A stretch of DNA of 64,000 nt, taken from positions 2,283,731-2,347,730 of the forward strand of contig NZ_KI421511.1 in assembly GCF_000473265.1 (NCBI RefSeq), written 5' to 3'. Positions 1 to 8,540 of this stretch are shown here, in pieces (the stretch's first letter is position 1; every line of letters begins with the position of its first letter). A program made the translations under genes and the position numbers. The DNA is from Amycolatopsis thermoflava N1165. GTDB taxonomy: Bacteria; Actinomycetota; Actinomycetes; Mycobacteriales; Pseudonocardiaceae. The notes below the pieces were generated by a model, which saw only the letters and a list, made by a program, of their open reading frames with translations, had not been told where the DNA came from and did no database searches.

Positions 1-651
1 CCGCGCCGGCCGTCCCGGCGTCTGCCCGCCTTCCGCGCAAGCGTCGAGGGCCACCTGGAACGAGCCGAGCCGGGCAGCCTGGCCGCGGCGATCGCGGACA
101 CGCCGGCCGGTCCGGACACCGAGCCGGGCGCGCAGGTGACGCACTGGCTGTTCGCGCTCGGCGACACCCTGGCGGCCAACGCGCTGCGGGCGCTCGCGGT
201 GCTCGGCCAGCGCCCGGCGGACGCCGAACGCGCCCTGGCGGACGCGGACCACGCGGCGGCGTGCCTGCAGGAGACGATGCGGCTGTGGCCGACCACGCCG
301 ATGCTGTCCAGGGAGACCCGCGCCGAGGTGGTGTGGGACGACGGGACGGTCCTGCCCGCCGGGACGCGGATCCTGGTGGTGAACACGTTCTTCCACCGCG
401 ACCCGGCGCGCGTGCCGGACGCGGACGCGTTCGTGCCGGGGCGGTGGCTGGACGGCCCGCCGCCGGGGGTGAACCACTTCAGCCGCGGCCCGCAGCGCTG
501 CGCCGGGGTGGACCTGGCGCTGCTCACCGGCCGCGAAGCACTGCGCGCGGCGTTGATGCGCACGCTGACCATCCGCACCCCGCGGCTGCCCGCCCAGCCA
601 CCGATGCCCTACGCGCTGGACTACTTCCGCATCGAAGCCGTCCTCGCCTAG
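1..651 (+). CDS. Cytochrome P450, C-terminal part (5' end outside the window)
   Basis: The frame is open from base 1, so the gene begins upstream of the window and only its last 216 residues are visible. They carry the two P450 signatures: the K-helix ExxR (ETMR, visible residues 91-94) and the haem loop FSRGPQRCAG, whose cysteine (bases 499-501) would be the fifth iron ligand. Between them lies the usual beta-sheet segment ending in a PGRW-type motif. P450s are haem monooxygenases that need separate electron donors; no ferredoxin or reductase gene is adjacent in the window, so the substrate cannot be guessed. A decayed copy of its haem-loop DNA lies 260 bp downstream. The family call is firm; the function beyond that is open. 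Confidence 0.93.
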   Translation, partial: PRRPSRRLPAFRASVEGHLERAEPGSLAAAIADTPAGPDTEPGAQVTHWLFALGDTLAANALRALAVLGQRPADAERALADADHAAACLQETMRLWPTTPMLSRETRAEVVWDDGTVLPAGTRILVVNTFFHRDPARVPDADAFVPGRWLDGPPPGVNHFSRGPQRCAGVDLALLTGREALRAALMRTLTIRTPRLPAQPPMPYALDYFRIEAVLA

Positions 652-690
652 CCCGGGTCACCGCCAGGCGGCCCACCGCGCCCCGGCGCT

Positions 691-770
691 ACGTGCCGGG
701 GCGGTGACTGACCGGCCCGCCACCGGGAGTGAACCACCGCAGCCGCAGCCACCCGCGCTGCGCCGGAGCC
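691..770 (+). pseudogene. Decayed second copy of a P450 haem-binding segment
   Basis: Bases 691-770 align without gaps to bases 431-510 of the preceding P450 gene at a constant offset of 260 bp, with 65 of 80 positions identical. In the matching frame the copy reads YVPGR, a stop, then LTGPPPGVNH and a degenerate RCAG haem motif, so it is not translatable as a P450. It looks like the remnant of a partial duplication or of a lost adjacent P450 paralogue. The similarity fades on both sides, upstream of about 691 and downstream of about 770. Confidence 0.7.
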
Positions 771-843
771 TGTGCGGGTAGCGGCCCAGCCCGCCGACGG
801 CCACCACCGGCCGCGCGCCGGCTGCCGGCCCGCCGCAGCCGGC

Positions 844-887
844 TCGCCGCTCGGGCAGCACAACCGATCGCCGCTCGGGCAGCACAA
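844..887. repeat. 20-bp perfect direct repeat, 24-bp period
   Basis: TCGCCGCTCGGGCAGCACAA occurs at 844-863 and again at 868-887, separated by four bases and ending one base before the stop codon of the leftward DUF2235 gene. It forms no hairpin. Its role is unknown; it may be a local slippage duplication or a regulatory repeat in the 3' region of that gene. Confidence 0.75.
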
Positions 888-888
888 T

Positions 889-2439
889 CTAGAGCCGCGT
901 CACTGTCAGGCGGACCGCGCCGGAGTTGCGGCCGTAGAAACCCCACGCGTCGTTGGCGAAGGCGTAGAAGTACCCGGGCTCGGTGACCTCGTGGGCGGTG
1001 CCCGCGCCGATCGCGATCCGTTCGTGTTCGGGGTCCGCGCCGGTGCGGTCGCTGTCGTTGGCGACGTAGCCGACGAGGTACAGCCATGGCAGGTCCACCT
1101 CGCGCGGCGCGAGCGGGGCGTGCGCGCCGCGGGCGCGGCGCACGAGCCGGTACAGTCCGACCGCCTCGCCGACCACGCTGCCGGCCAGCCGGCGCGGGCT
1201 CAGCCCGCGCAGCAGCGGGATCCCGCCTGGCCCGCACCAGTCCACGCCGTCCGACCACTGCCCGGCCGCCGTAAACGTGTACCGGCCGGGTTCCAGGTAG
1301 AGCCCGGTGCCGGTCCACAGCTCCTCCGCCGGAACCTCGATCGTCGCCTGCTGGCCGCTGCCCAGGATGCGCGTCCGCCGGTACGGGCCGCCGGTGATCG
1401 GCTGCGCCTGCTGCCGTTCCAGCGCCGACGGGTCCAGCACACCGCCCTGGCCGCCGGGCACGACGGCGGGCACCGCTCGCGGCCGGTAGTGCAGACCGAC
1501 CTCCAGCAGCGGCTGCAGCAGCGGGTCCACCAGCGGCGGCGCGACCCCGAACACGCCGCGGTCGTCGTCGTGCAGCAGCCCGGCCGGGTCCGGCGCGAGG
1601 CCGGCCAGCGCGGGTGGGTGGAAGGCGATGCCCGCGCACTTCGCCGCCTCGTCGGTCATCCACTGCAGCGAGATGTCGCTCAGCCCGGTCTCCCGGTGGC
1701 CGCCGCCGACATCCATGTGGCTGCCCGGGAACCAGCGTTCCGCCATGTCGGTGCTGCCGTTGGGCGTCCACCGCGTCGGGGTGAAGGGCCGTCGCCACTC
1801 GTCCAGCGCCAGCGCGTGCCGCGCGTACGGGATGTGCGGGTTCAGCTCGACGTCGTGGAACTGGTAACGCGAGCCCGGGGTCAGCTCGCTCAGCCCGGCG
1901 AAGTAGCCGGGCACGCCGAGCGCGCCCACGGTGTCCCACACGCCGATGAAGTCGATCGGGATGTTTGCGGCCCGCTCCGGGTCGAAGTGGAACCGCAGGC
2001 CGCCCCGCCACGTGTCGCCGGGTGAGCGGGTGCGGTAGTGCCGGTAGGCGCGGGCGGCCAGCAGCCCGCTGGTGCGCGAGTCGACCTCGCGCAGGTCGAG
2101 CAGGCCGGACTCCTTCACCAGCCCGGCGAGGCTGCGGGCGGTGAAGGCGCCGCGGCTGAACCCGAACAACGCGATCTGGTCGCCGGGGCGGTAGCTGGTG
2201 CACAGCCACAGGTAGGCGGCCACGATGTCCTTCGGCAGCCCGGCGCCGATCGCGCCCGCGGCGAGCCTGCTCAGCAGCCCGCCCCGGGTGCCGACGCCGC
2301 GCCGGTAGCTCGACAGCTGCTCGCGGCCGCTGCTGTCGGCGGCGGCGAGCGCGTTGTGCAGGCGGCGCACGTTGGTGACCGCGTCCAGTTCGGGGTCGCA
2401 CCAGGTGCCGTCGCAGCACACGATCAGCCTTCTGGACAT
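889..2439 (-). CDS. DUF2235-type alpha/beta hydrolase (phospholipase-like)
   Basis: This 516-residue protein opens with the family signature RRLIVCCDGTW and has a nucleophile-elbow sequence GFSRGAFTAR around residue 94, a later VWDTVGALG segment with a likely catalytic aspartate, and SHMDVGGGH supplying a candidate histidine. This order of Ser, Asp and His is that of DUF2235 hydrolases, the family containing the Tle1 phospholipase effectors of type VI secretion. Here there is no secretion system nearby and no signal peptide, so a cytosolic lipase or esterase role is more likely. The last 150 or so residues lie beyond the hydrolase core and resemble nothing I recognise. The ATG at 2439 is preceded by a GGAAGG ribosome site. 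Confidence 0.85.
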   Translation of the reverse strand: MSRRLIVCCDGTWCDPELDAVTNVRRLHNALAAADSSGREQLSSYRRGVGTRGGLLSRLAAGAIGAGLPKDIVAAYLWLCTSYRPGDQIALFGFSRGAFTARSLAGLVKESGLLDLREVDSRTSGLLAARAYRHYRTRSPGDTWRGGLRFHFDPERAANIPIDFIGVWDTVGALGVPGYFAGLSELTPGSRYQFHDVELNPHIPYARHALALDEWRRPFTPTRWTPNGSTDMAERWFPGSHMDVGGGHRETGLSDISLQWMTDEAAKCAGIAFHPPALAGLAPDPAGLLHDDDRGVFGVAPPLVDPLLQPLLEVGLHYRPRAVPAVVPGGQGGVLDPSALERQQAQPITGGPYRRTRILGSGQQATIEVPAEELWTGTGLYLEPGRYTFTAAGQWSDGVDWCGPGGIPLLRGLSPRRLAGSVVGEAVGLYRLVRRARGAHAPLAPREVDLPWLYLVGYVANDSDRTGADPEHERIAIGAGTAHEVTEPGYFYAFANDAWGFYGRNSGAVRLTVTRL

Positions 2440-2642
2440 TGGCCTTCCTCCCCGTCGAGGGCCTCCGCAGGGGTATAGCGAACCGTGGCCGGGGCCGCCT
2501 AGAGCCGAATGTCACGATCTGCGCGCGGGCCCTTGACCCGGCGCGCACCGGGGTGCTTGCTGCCCGGAAAGTCCGTATCGGGCCCGGAGGTGGTCATGGT
2601 CGGCGCATCCGGAAGGCCGGTGCCCCCGGCCGCGGTCGGTGA

Positions 2643-3004
2643 GCACCAGATCGGCGTCAGCAGGAGGTGCTCCGGGTCCAGCGGCTGAGGCCGGCGCAGG
2701 TCGTCCGGTTCGTGATCGGGCCGAGCCTGATCACGCTCGGCATTTCCATCGGCAGTCGGCTGGGTCATCACGGTCTCCGCGCTGCTGCAGACCTCCTACA
2801 ACGTCGAGATCTCCCGCGACGTCGTGGCCACCGGCGACCGTGCCGGGATCGGTGTGGTGGGACGCGATCCGCGGGCTCGTCACCCCCGCCGCCCCGCCGG
2901 AGGGCATCACCGCGACCCTGTTGCTGAACTTCCTGTTCTTCGGGTTCTTCTTCGTCAACTTCGTGTACGAGCTGTTCACCGGAGGCGCCTTGGTCGAGTC
3001 CTAG
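2643..3004 (+). pseudogene. Frameshifted membrane-protein gene relic
   Basis: Membrane-protein-like sequence is spread over three frames: frame 3 from about 2643 (ending FVIGPSLITLGISIG), frame 1 from about 2755 (GWVITVSALLQTSYNVEISR) and frame 2 from about 2862 to the TAG at 3002-3004 (a hydrophobic FLFFGFFFVNFVYELF helix). Joined, they give about 120 residues with two or three transmembrane helices. No start codon with a ribosome site is evident. Its stop overlaps the stop of the opposing phosphoesterase gene. Either the gene is dead or the assembly has two indels. I do not recognise the family. Confidence 0.5.
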
Positions 3005-4167
3005 CGCGACGCCAGGCGGACCACCGTGATGTCGGGCGGGGCGCCGACCCGCACCGGCGGTCCCCACGCCCCCGCGCCGCGGGTGACGTAGAGCTGCGTG
3101 CCGCCGTGGCGGGTCAGCCCGGCCAGGGTGTGCTGGATGCCGGACACCACCAGGTGCCCCGGCCAGAACTGCCCGCCGTGCGTGTGGCCGGACAGCTGGA
3201 GGTCCACGCCGTGCGCGGCCGCCTCGCCGACCAGGATCGGCTGGTGCGCCAGCAACAGCGTGGCCCGCGCAAGGTCGCGGCCGCCGAGCGCCTTCGCGAA
3301 GTCCGGGCCCTCGCCCTCGTCCGCGCTCACGTCGTTGACGCCCGCCAGGTCGAAACCGGGCAGCTCGACACGTTCGTTGGCCAGCAGCCGCATGCCGAGG
3401 TCCCGCACGTGGTCCACCCACTGCCCGGCGCCGGAGAGGTACTCGTGGTTGCCGGTCACGAAGAAGGTGCCGTGCCGCGAGCGCAGCCCGGCCAGCGGCG
3501 CCACCGCGGGGGCGAGGTCTTCGACGTCGCCGTCGACCAGGTCGCCCACGACCGCAACCAGGTCCGGCGAGGTCGCGTTGATCGTGTCCACCACGTGCCG
3601 CGTGAACCCGCGGCCCAGCAGCGGGCCGGCGTGGATGTCGCTGACCACCGCGATCCGGAACCCGTCCGCGCCGGGCGGCAGTTTCGCCAGCGGCACCGTC
3701 ACGTCCAGCACGCGGGGCCCGCTGAACAGGCTGTGCACGCCGTAGCCGACGGTGCCTGCCACCGCGGCGACGGTCGCGCCGCCCACGACGCGCGACACGA
3801 ACACCCGCCGCGTCACCGCCGTCTGCGGCGGCACCGGCCCGGTGTCCCGGCGGGCGAGCAGGCGGCGCAGCGGCGGGCGCACCACCTCGCCGGCCAGCAG
3901 GGCCGGCAGCAGGTACACGCACACCGCCATCCAGAGGAACCCGGGCCACGACACCACCCGGACCAGCCAGTACGGCGCGCCGGCGAACTCGGTCAGCGGC
4001 GCGGCCACCATGAGCAGCGGCCCGGCCACGAGCGTCCCGGTCGCGACCCGCCGCCGCACCGAGCCGTGCGGCAGCGCGTCGGCGACCAGGCGCCGCCAGG
4101 CCCACCAGTGGAACGCGGCCACCGCCGCCAGGAAGGCGGCGACGACCAGGGCGATGACCGCGACCAC
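3001..4167 (-). CDS. Membrane-anchored metallophosphoesterase (YkuE/YaeI-like)
   Basis: The protein has about 388 residues: several N-terminal transmembrane helices, a short cytosolic-type linker, then a calcineurin-like phosphoesterase domain with all metal-binding motifs visible in order, VSDIHAGP, VVGDLVDGD, TGNHEY, LLAHQP and LSGHTHGGQ. Such enzymes use two metal ions to cleave phosphomonoesters or diesters; YkuE relatives act at the cell envelope. I place the start at the GTG at 4165-4167, not the GTG 45 bases upstream, because a TACAGT -10 box (4173-4178) lies five bases before it, the spacing of a leaderless start, and because the protein then begins directly with a hydrophobic helix. 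It diverges from a sugar ABC importer. Confidence 0.88.
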   Translation of the reverse strand: MVAVIALVVAAFLAAVAAFHWWAWRRLVADALPHGSVRRRVATGTLVAGPLLMVAAPLTEFAGAPYWLVRVVSWPGFLWMAVCVYLLPALLAGEVVRPPLRRLLARRDTGPVPPQTAVTRRVFVSRVVGGATVAAVAGTVGYGVHSLFSGPRVLDVTVPLAKLPPGADGFRIAVVSDIHAGPLLGRGFTRHVVDTINATSPDLVAVVGDLVDGDVEDLAPAVAPLAGLRSRHGTFFVTGNHEYLSGAGQWVDHVRDLGMRLLANERVELPGFDLAGVNDVSADEGEGPDFAKALGGRDLARATLLLAHQPILVGEAAAHGVDLQLSGHTHGGQFWPGHLVVSGIQHTLAGLTRHGGTQLYVTRGAGAWGPPVRVGAPPDITVVRLASR

Positions 4168-4197
4168 GCCGCACTGTATCTCAGATCGGTCACAAAA

Positions 4198-4213
4198 TGT
4201 GTTGTGGATCACA
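4198..4213. promoter_or_regulatory. CRP/GlxR-like operator (TGTG-N8-CACA)
   Basis: TGTGTTGTGGATCACA at 4198-4213 has the TGTG-N8-CACA layout of actinobacterial cAMP-receptor (GlxR/Crp) sites and lies in the divergent promoter region between the phosphoesterase and the sugar-transport operon. Overlapping shorter palindromes (CACAAAATGTG at 4191-4201, TGTGGATCACA at 4203-4213) share its half-sites. Two of the four inner consensus positions differ, so this is a motif match, not a proof. Confidence 0.45.
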
Positions 4214-4263
4214 TTGGGGGATACACGCTGGGATTCGAGCCACCCCCACGGGGAGGAGTCGAG

Positions 4264-5679
4264 ATGAACGACTTCTTCGGTTCACGACACAGCAGGCGGG
4301 ACGTGCTGCGCGCGGCGGCAGCCCTGACGCTGGGGTCGGCGGCGCTCGCCGCGTGCGCCTCGGAGGAGGACACCGGCGGCGTGGGCACCGCCCCGGGGCA
4401 GGCGCCGCAGGAGGTCTTCACCGAGCCCGCCACGAAGCTGTCCGGCGACCTGCGGATCCTGCTGTGGAGCCATTTCGTGCCCAGCCACGACGAGTGGTTC
4501 GACCGGTTCGCGCGCGACTGGGGCTCGCGCGTCGGCGTCAACGTCACGGTCGACCACATCGACCAGGCCCAGATCCCGACCCGCATCGCCGCCGAGATCC
4601 AGGCCCGCCAGGGGCACGACCTGATCCAGTACATCGCGACGCTGTCCCAGTTCGAGCCGAGCGTGCTGGACATGAAGGACCTGGTCGCCGAGGCGAACCG
4701 GCGCTGGGGCCGGCAACTGCCACTGTGCGAGAAGTCCAGCCGCAACCCGGCGACCGGGAAGTTCTACGCCTACTCCCCCGGCTGGGTGCCCGACCCCGGC
4801 AACTACCGCCGCTCGCTGTGGGAGCCGGTCGGCATGCCGGGTGGTCCGTCCACCTGGGACGAGCTGCTGACCGGCGCCGCGGAGATCAAGCGCAGCAAGG
4901 GCGTCCCGCTCGGCCTCGGCATGTCGCAGGAGATCGACTCGAACATGGTGCTGCGGGCCCTGATGTGGTCCTACGGCGCCTCGGTGCAGGACGAGAACGA
5001 GCGCGTGGTGATCAACTCGCCGGAGACCATCGCGGCCATCGAGTACATGACGCGGCTCTACCAGCAGGCGATGACACCCGAGGTGTTCTCCTGGAACGCG
5101 GCCAGCAACAACCAGGGCCTGGTCGCGGGCAAGCTGTCCTACATCGTCAACTCGATCTCGGCGTGGCGCACCGCGGCGACGTCCAACCCGGACGTCGCCG
5201 ACGACACCTACTTCGTCCCGGCGCTGCGCGGACCGCGGGCGGCGCTGGCCGCGCAGCACGTGCTCTACAACTGGATCGTCCCGCAGCACGCCACCGGCGC
5301 GGACGCGGCGAAGGAGTTCCTGCTGCACTACACCGCCAACTTCAAGGCGGCGACGTACGCGTCCAAGCTGTACGACTTCTGCGCGTGGTCCGGCCTCACG
5401 CCGGAGCTGCCCGGCTGGCTCGCCACCGACCCGTTCGGGTCGAAACCGCCGGACAAGCTGAAGCTGCTGTCCGACGCGATCCCGTGGAGCGCGAACATCG
5501 GGCACCCCGGCCCGGCCAGCACCGCGATCGGCGAGGTGTTCAGCACGTTCGTGGTGCCCAACATGTTCGCCAGGGCGGCACGCGGTGAGATGACGCCGCA
5601 GCAGTCGGTGGCCGAGGCCGAGAACCAGGTCAACGCCATCTTCGCGAAGTGGCGCGCGGCCGGGCTCGTCGGCGGCTGA
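4264..5679 (+). CDS. ABC transporter extracellular sugar-binding lipoprotein (Tat-type signal)
   Basis: This 471-residue protein begins with a twin-arginine type signal (HSRRDVLRAAAALTLG) and a lipobox LAAC, so it should be exported folded and lipid-anchored. The rest has the layout of family 1 solute-binding proteins, the class serving carbohydrate importers (malE/ugpB-like). The ATG at 4264 follows a GGGGAGGAG ribosome site. It is the first gene of a four-gene importer operon (ATPase, two permeases follow with 5, 1 and -4 nt junctions). The sugar cannot be told from sequence. A CRP/GlxR-like site upstream would fit carbon control. Confidence 0.92.
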   Translation: MNDFFGSRHSRRDVLRAAAALTLGSAALAACASEEDTGGVGTAPGQAPQEVFTEPATKLSGDLRILLWSHFVPSHDEWFDRFARDWGSRVGVNVTVDHIDQAQIPTRIAAEIQARQGHDLIQYIATLSQFEPSVLDMKDLVAEANRRWGRQLPLCEKSSRNPATGKFYAYSPGWVPDPGNYRRSLWEPVGMPGGPSTWDELLTGAAEIKRSKGVPLGLGMSQEIDSNMVLRALMWSYGASVQDENERVVINSPETIAAIEYMTRLYQQAMTPEVFSWNAASNNQGLVAGKLSYIVNSISAWRTAATSNPDVADDTYFVPALRGPRAALAAQHVLYNWIVPQHATGADAAKEFLLHYTANFKAATYASKLYDFCAWSGLTPELPGWLATDPFGSKPPDKLKLLSDAIPWSANIGHPGPASTAIGEVFSTFVVPNMFARAARGEMTPQQSVAEAENQVNAIFAKWRAAGLVGG

Positions 5680-5684
5680 GTGCC

Positions 5685-6722
5685 ATGGCGGTCGTCGAGG
5701 TCCGGGAACTGGTCAAGGAGTTCGACGGCGGGCGGGTGCACGCCATCGACGGGGTGAGCCTGGCCGCCGCGGCCGGCGAGTACCTGGTGCTGCTCGGCCC
5801 GTCCGGCTGCGGCAAGACGACCCTGCTGCGGACCATCGCCGGCCTGGAGCAGCCGACCAGCGGGGACGTGCTGATCGGCGGTCACGTGGTGACCGGGCTG
5901 CCGCCGCGGGCGCGGCAGATCGCGATGGTGTTCCAGAGCTACGCGCTCTACCCGCACAAAACGGTGCTGGCCAACATCGTCTTCCCGCTGCGCGCGGCCG
6001 GCATGGATCGCGCCGAACGCGAGCGCAAGGCGCGCTGGGCGGCCGGGCTGCTGGGCATCGAGCAGCTGCTGGACCGCAAGCCGCGGCAGCTGTCCGGCGG
6101 CGAGCGGCAGCGGGTCGCGCTGGCCCGCGCGATGGTCCGCGACCCGCAGGTGTTCCTGCTCGACGAGCCGCTGTCCAACCTGGACGCCAAGCTGCGGGCC
6201 AGCGCACGGGACGAGCTGAAGCGCTTCCAGCAGGACCTGGGCACCACAACGATCTACGTGACCCACGACCAGGCCGAGGCGATGGGCCTCGGCGACCGGA
6301 TCGCGGTGCTCAACGCGGGCCGGGTGTGCCAGGCGGGCCCGCCGGTGGACGTCTACGACGACCCGGCCGACACGTTCGTCGCGACATTCATCGGCTCGCC
6401 GCCGATGAACCTCATCCCGCACGACGGCAGGCTCGTCGGGTTCCGCCCGGAGCACCTGCTGCCCGCCGAGGTGGTCAACGGCGAGCGGGTCACGGTGCCG
6501 CTGGAGGTGGACCGCATGGAGTACCTCTCCGGCGACCGGCACGTGTACGGCACGGTGTCCCGGATCGGCGAGCGCACCCGCGTCGTCGCCCGGCTTCCGG
6601 CCACTGTGGACACCCCGATCATCCCCGGGGAGACGCACTCCTTCGCCGTGTCCGCGCGGCGGCTGCGGTTCTTCGACTCCGCGACCGGGCAGCGGGCGGC
6701 CCCGGTGCGGCTGGACGGCTGA
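5685..6722 (+). CDS. ABC transporter ATP-binding protein (MalK/MsmK/UgpC type)
   Basis: All nucleotide-binding motifs are present: Walker A GPSGCGKTT, Q-loop VFQSYALYP, signature LSGGERQR, Walker B VFLLDEPLSNLD and switch histidine in THDQAEAMGLGD. A C-terminal TOBE-like region follows (about residues 240-345), as in the MalK subfamily where it contacts permeases and regulators. At 345 residues it is slightly shorter than typical MalK. The ATG at 5685 lies five bases after the binding-protein stop. In many actinobacteria one such ATPase serves several sugar importers, but here it sits within a complete set and probably energises the two permeases downstream. Confidence 0.95.
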   Translation: MAVVEVRELVKEFDGGRVHAIDGVSLAAAAGEYLVLLGPSGCGKTTLLRTIAGLEQPTSGDVLIGGHVVTGLPPRARQIAMVFQSYALYPHKTVLANIVFPLRAAGMDRAERERKARWAAGLLGIEQLLDRKPRQLSGGERQRVALARAMVRDPQVFLLDEPLSNLDAKLRASARDELKRFQQDLGTTTIYVTHDQAEAMGLGDRIAVLNAGRVCQAGPPVDVYDDPADTFVATFIGSPPMNLIPHDGRLVGFRPEHLLPAEVVNGERVTVPLEVDRMEYLSGDRHVYGTVSRIGERTRVVARLPATVDTPIIPGETHSFAVSARRLRFFDSATGQRAAPVRLDG

Positions 6723-6723
6723 C

Positions 6724-7662
6724 ATGGCCACCACCGCGGACACCGCCACCCGGCCCGGGGTGACCACCGGACGCCGCCGCATGGCCGACCGCGACGGCGT
6801 GCTGGCGTGGGCGTTCCTGGTGCCCAGCATCCTCTACATCGTCGCGCTGATCGGCGTGCCGTTCGTGCTCGCCATCGCGTTCGCGTTCTCCGACGTGAGC
6901 GCGGGCGACCCGTCGTTCGACTGGGTGGGGCTGCGCAACTTCGAGGCCGTGCTGGACGACCCGGTGTTCTGGCGGTCGCTGCGCAACACGTTCCTGTTCA
7001 CGGTCGTGTCGATGGTGCTGATCGTGCTGCTGGGCAAGGTGCTGGCCAACATCCTGGTCGCCGACTTCCGCGGCAAGTGGGTGGTGCGGTTCCTCGTGCT
7101 GCTGCCGTGGACCACGCCGGTGGCGCTGTCGTCGATCTCGTGGCTGTGGCTGCTGGACTCGATCTACTCGCCGATCGACTGGGTGTTGCGGCAGTTCGGC
7201 GCGCTCGGCCCGGCGGAGAACGTGTACTGGCTGGGCAGGCCGGACCTGGCGATGGGGTCGCTGATCGCGGTGCACGTGTGGCGGCTGGTGCCGCTGGCCG
7301 CCGTGATCATGATGGCCGGGCTGATGTCGATCCCGAAGGACATCGACGAGGCGGCCCGCGTCGACGGGGCCGGGTACTGGCGGCGGATGTTCGAGATCAC
7401 CGTGCCGCTGGTGCTGCCGGTGGCCGCGATCGCCGCGTTGTTCGGCGCGATCTTCACGTTCACCGACATGGCCGTGGTGCGGGTGCTCACCCGCGGCGGG
7501 CCGAACGACGCCACACAGGTGCTCGCGAGCTGGGCGTTCTACCGCGGCATCGACGGCGGCGACGTCGCACAGGGCGCGGTCATCGCGTTGTTCCTGTTCC
7601 CGCTGCTGCTCGCCGCCGCCGTGCTCATCCTGCGCGCGGTGCGCCGGATCGAGGTGCGATGA
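6724..7662 (+). CDS. Sugar ABC transporter permease (MalF type)
   Basis: This 312-residue membrane protein has six predicted helices and the ABC-importer EAA loop (DIDEAARVDGAGYWRRMFEI) that couples to the ATPase. The N-terminal 20 residues are cytosolic and polar. Sequence style and length match the MalF/UgpA half of carbohydrate importers. The ATG starts one base after the ATPase stop, and the gene's own stop overlaps the next start by four bases (ATGA), so the permease pair is translationally coupled. Confidence 0.94.
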   Translation: MATTADTATRPGVTTGRRRMADRDGVLAWAFLVPSILYIVALIGVPFVLAIAFAFSDVSAGDPSFDWVGLRNFEAVLDDPVFWRSLRNTFLFTVVSMVLIVLLGKVLANILVADFRGKWVVRFLVLLPWTTPVALSSISWLWLLDSIYSPIDWVLRQFGALGPAENVYWLGRPDLAMGSLIAVHVWRLVPLAAVIMMAGLMSIPKDIDEAARVDGAGYWRRMFEITVPLVLPVAAIAALFGAIFTFTDMAVVRVLTRGGPNDATQVLASWAFYRGIDGGDVAQGAVIALFLFPLLLAAAVLILRAVRRIEVR

Positions 7663-8540
7663 CCGGCGTCGAGGAGGTTTCCCGGCAGCGGCGCCGCTAC
7701 GCGCGGCGGCACGTCTCGGCACGGATCGGGCTGTACGTCGCGGCGATCCTGGCGGCCCTGATCTGCGCCGCGCCGTTCCTGTGGAGCCTGATCACCGCCT
7801 TCAAGCAGAACCGGGACCTGTACAACCCGGTCAACAACCCGTTCCTGTTCAACCGGCCGCCGACGCCCGACCACGTCACCTACCTGTTCACCGACACCGC
7901 GTTCGGCACGTTCGTGGTCAACACCCTGCTGGTCGGGGTGCTGGTCGTGCTGATCACGCTCGCGTTCGGGCTGCCCGCCGCCTACGCGCTGTCGCGGCTG
8001 GACCGGCCGTGGTCCGGGCCGATGGCGATCGGGATCTTCCTCGTCTACCTGGTGCCGCCGAGCCTGCTGTTCCTGGCGCTGTCGCGGATGGTGGTGGCGG
8101 TCGGGCTGCAGGACTCGACGTGGTCGCTGGTGCTGGTCTACCCGACGATCACGATCCCGGTGTCGACCTGGCTGCTCATGGGGTTCCTCAAGACGATCCC
8201 GAAGGACATCGAGGAACAGGCGATGGTGGACGGGTACAGCCGGGTGGGCGCGTTCCTGCGCGCGGTGGTGCCGCTGGCCTTCCCCGGCATCGTCGCGGTC
8301 GTGGTGTTCGCGTTCACCCTGACCGCGAGCGAGTTCATCTACGCGCTGGCGTTCGTCGCGCCGACGGGTCAGATGCCGGTCAGCACGGGCGTGCCGACGC
8401 AGCTCATCCGCGGCGACGTGTTCTTCTGGCAGTCCCTGCAGGCCGCGACCGTGCTCGTGGCGGTGCCGATCGCGTTCGTCTTCAACTGGTTCCTGGACCG
8501 CTTCGTCGCCGGGTTCACCATGGGCGCGGTCAAGGAGTGA
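7659..8540 (+). CDS. Sugar ABC transporter permease (MalG type)
   Basis: This 293-residue protein has six hydrophobic segments and the EAA loop DIEEQAMVDGYSRVGAFLRA, typical of the MalG/UgpE partner. The ATG at 7659 overlaps the preceding stop. It ends the importer operon: its TGA at 8538-8540 is immediately followed by the stop codon of the opposing kinase gene, leaving no intergenic base and no room for a separate terminator. No sugar hydrolase is linked, so substrate assignment would need genome context outside the window. Confidence 0.94.
   Translation: MTGVEEVSRQRRRYARRHVSARIGLYVAAILAALICAAPFLWSLITAFKQNRDLYNPVNNPFLFNRPPTPDHVTYLFTDTAFGTFVVNTLLVGVLVVLITLAFGLPAAYALSRLDRPWSGPMAIGIFLVYLVPPSLLFLALSRMVVAVGLQDSTWSLVLVYPTITIPVSTWLLMGFLKTIPKDIEEQAMVDGYSRVGAFLRAVVPLAFPGIVAVVVFAFTLTASEFIYALAFVAPTGQMPVSTGVPTQLIRGDVFFWQSLQAATVLVAVPIAFVFNWFLDRFVAGFTMGAVKE

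Noticed and set aside
689-2548. Long minus-strand frame covering the DUF2235 gene
   Set aside because: Arg/Pro/Ala-rich shadow of the real gene in another frame, with no domain signal.
3001-4212. Longer phosphoesterase start at 4212
   Set aside because: No ribosome site, a non-family polar N-terminus, and the -10 box at 4173-4178 lies inside it.
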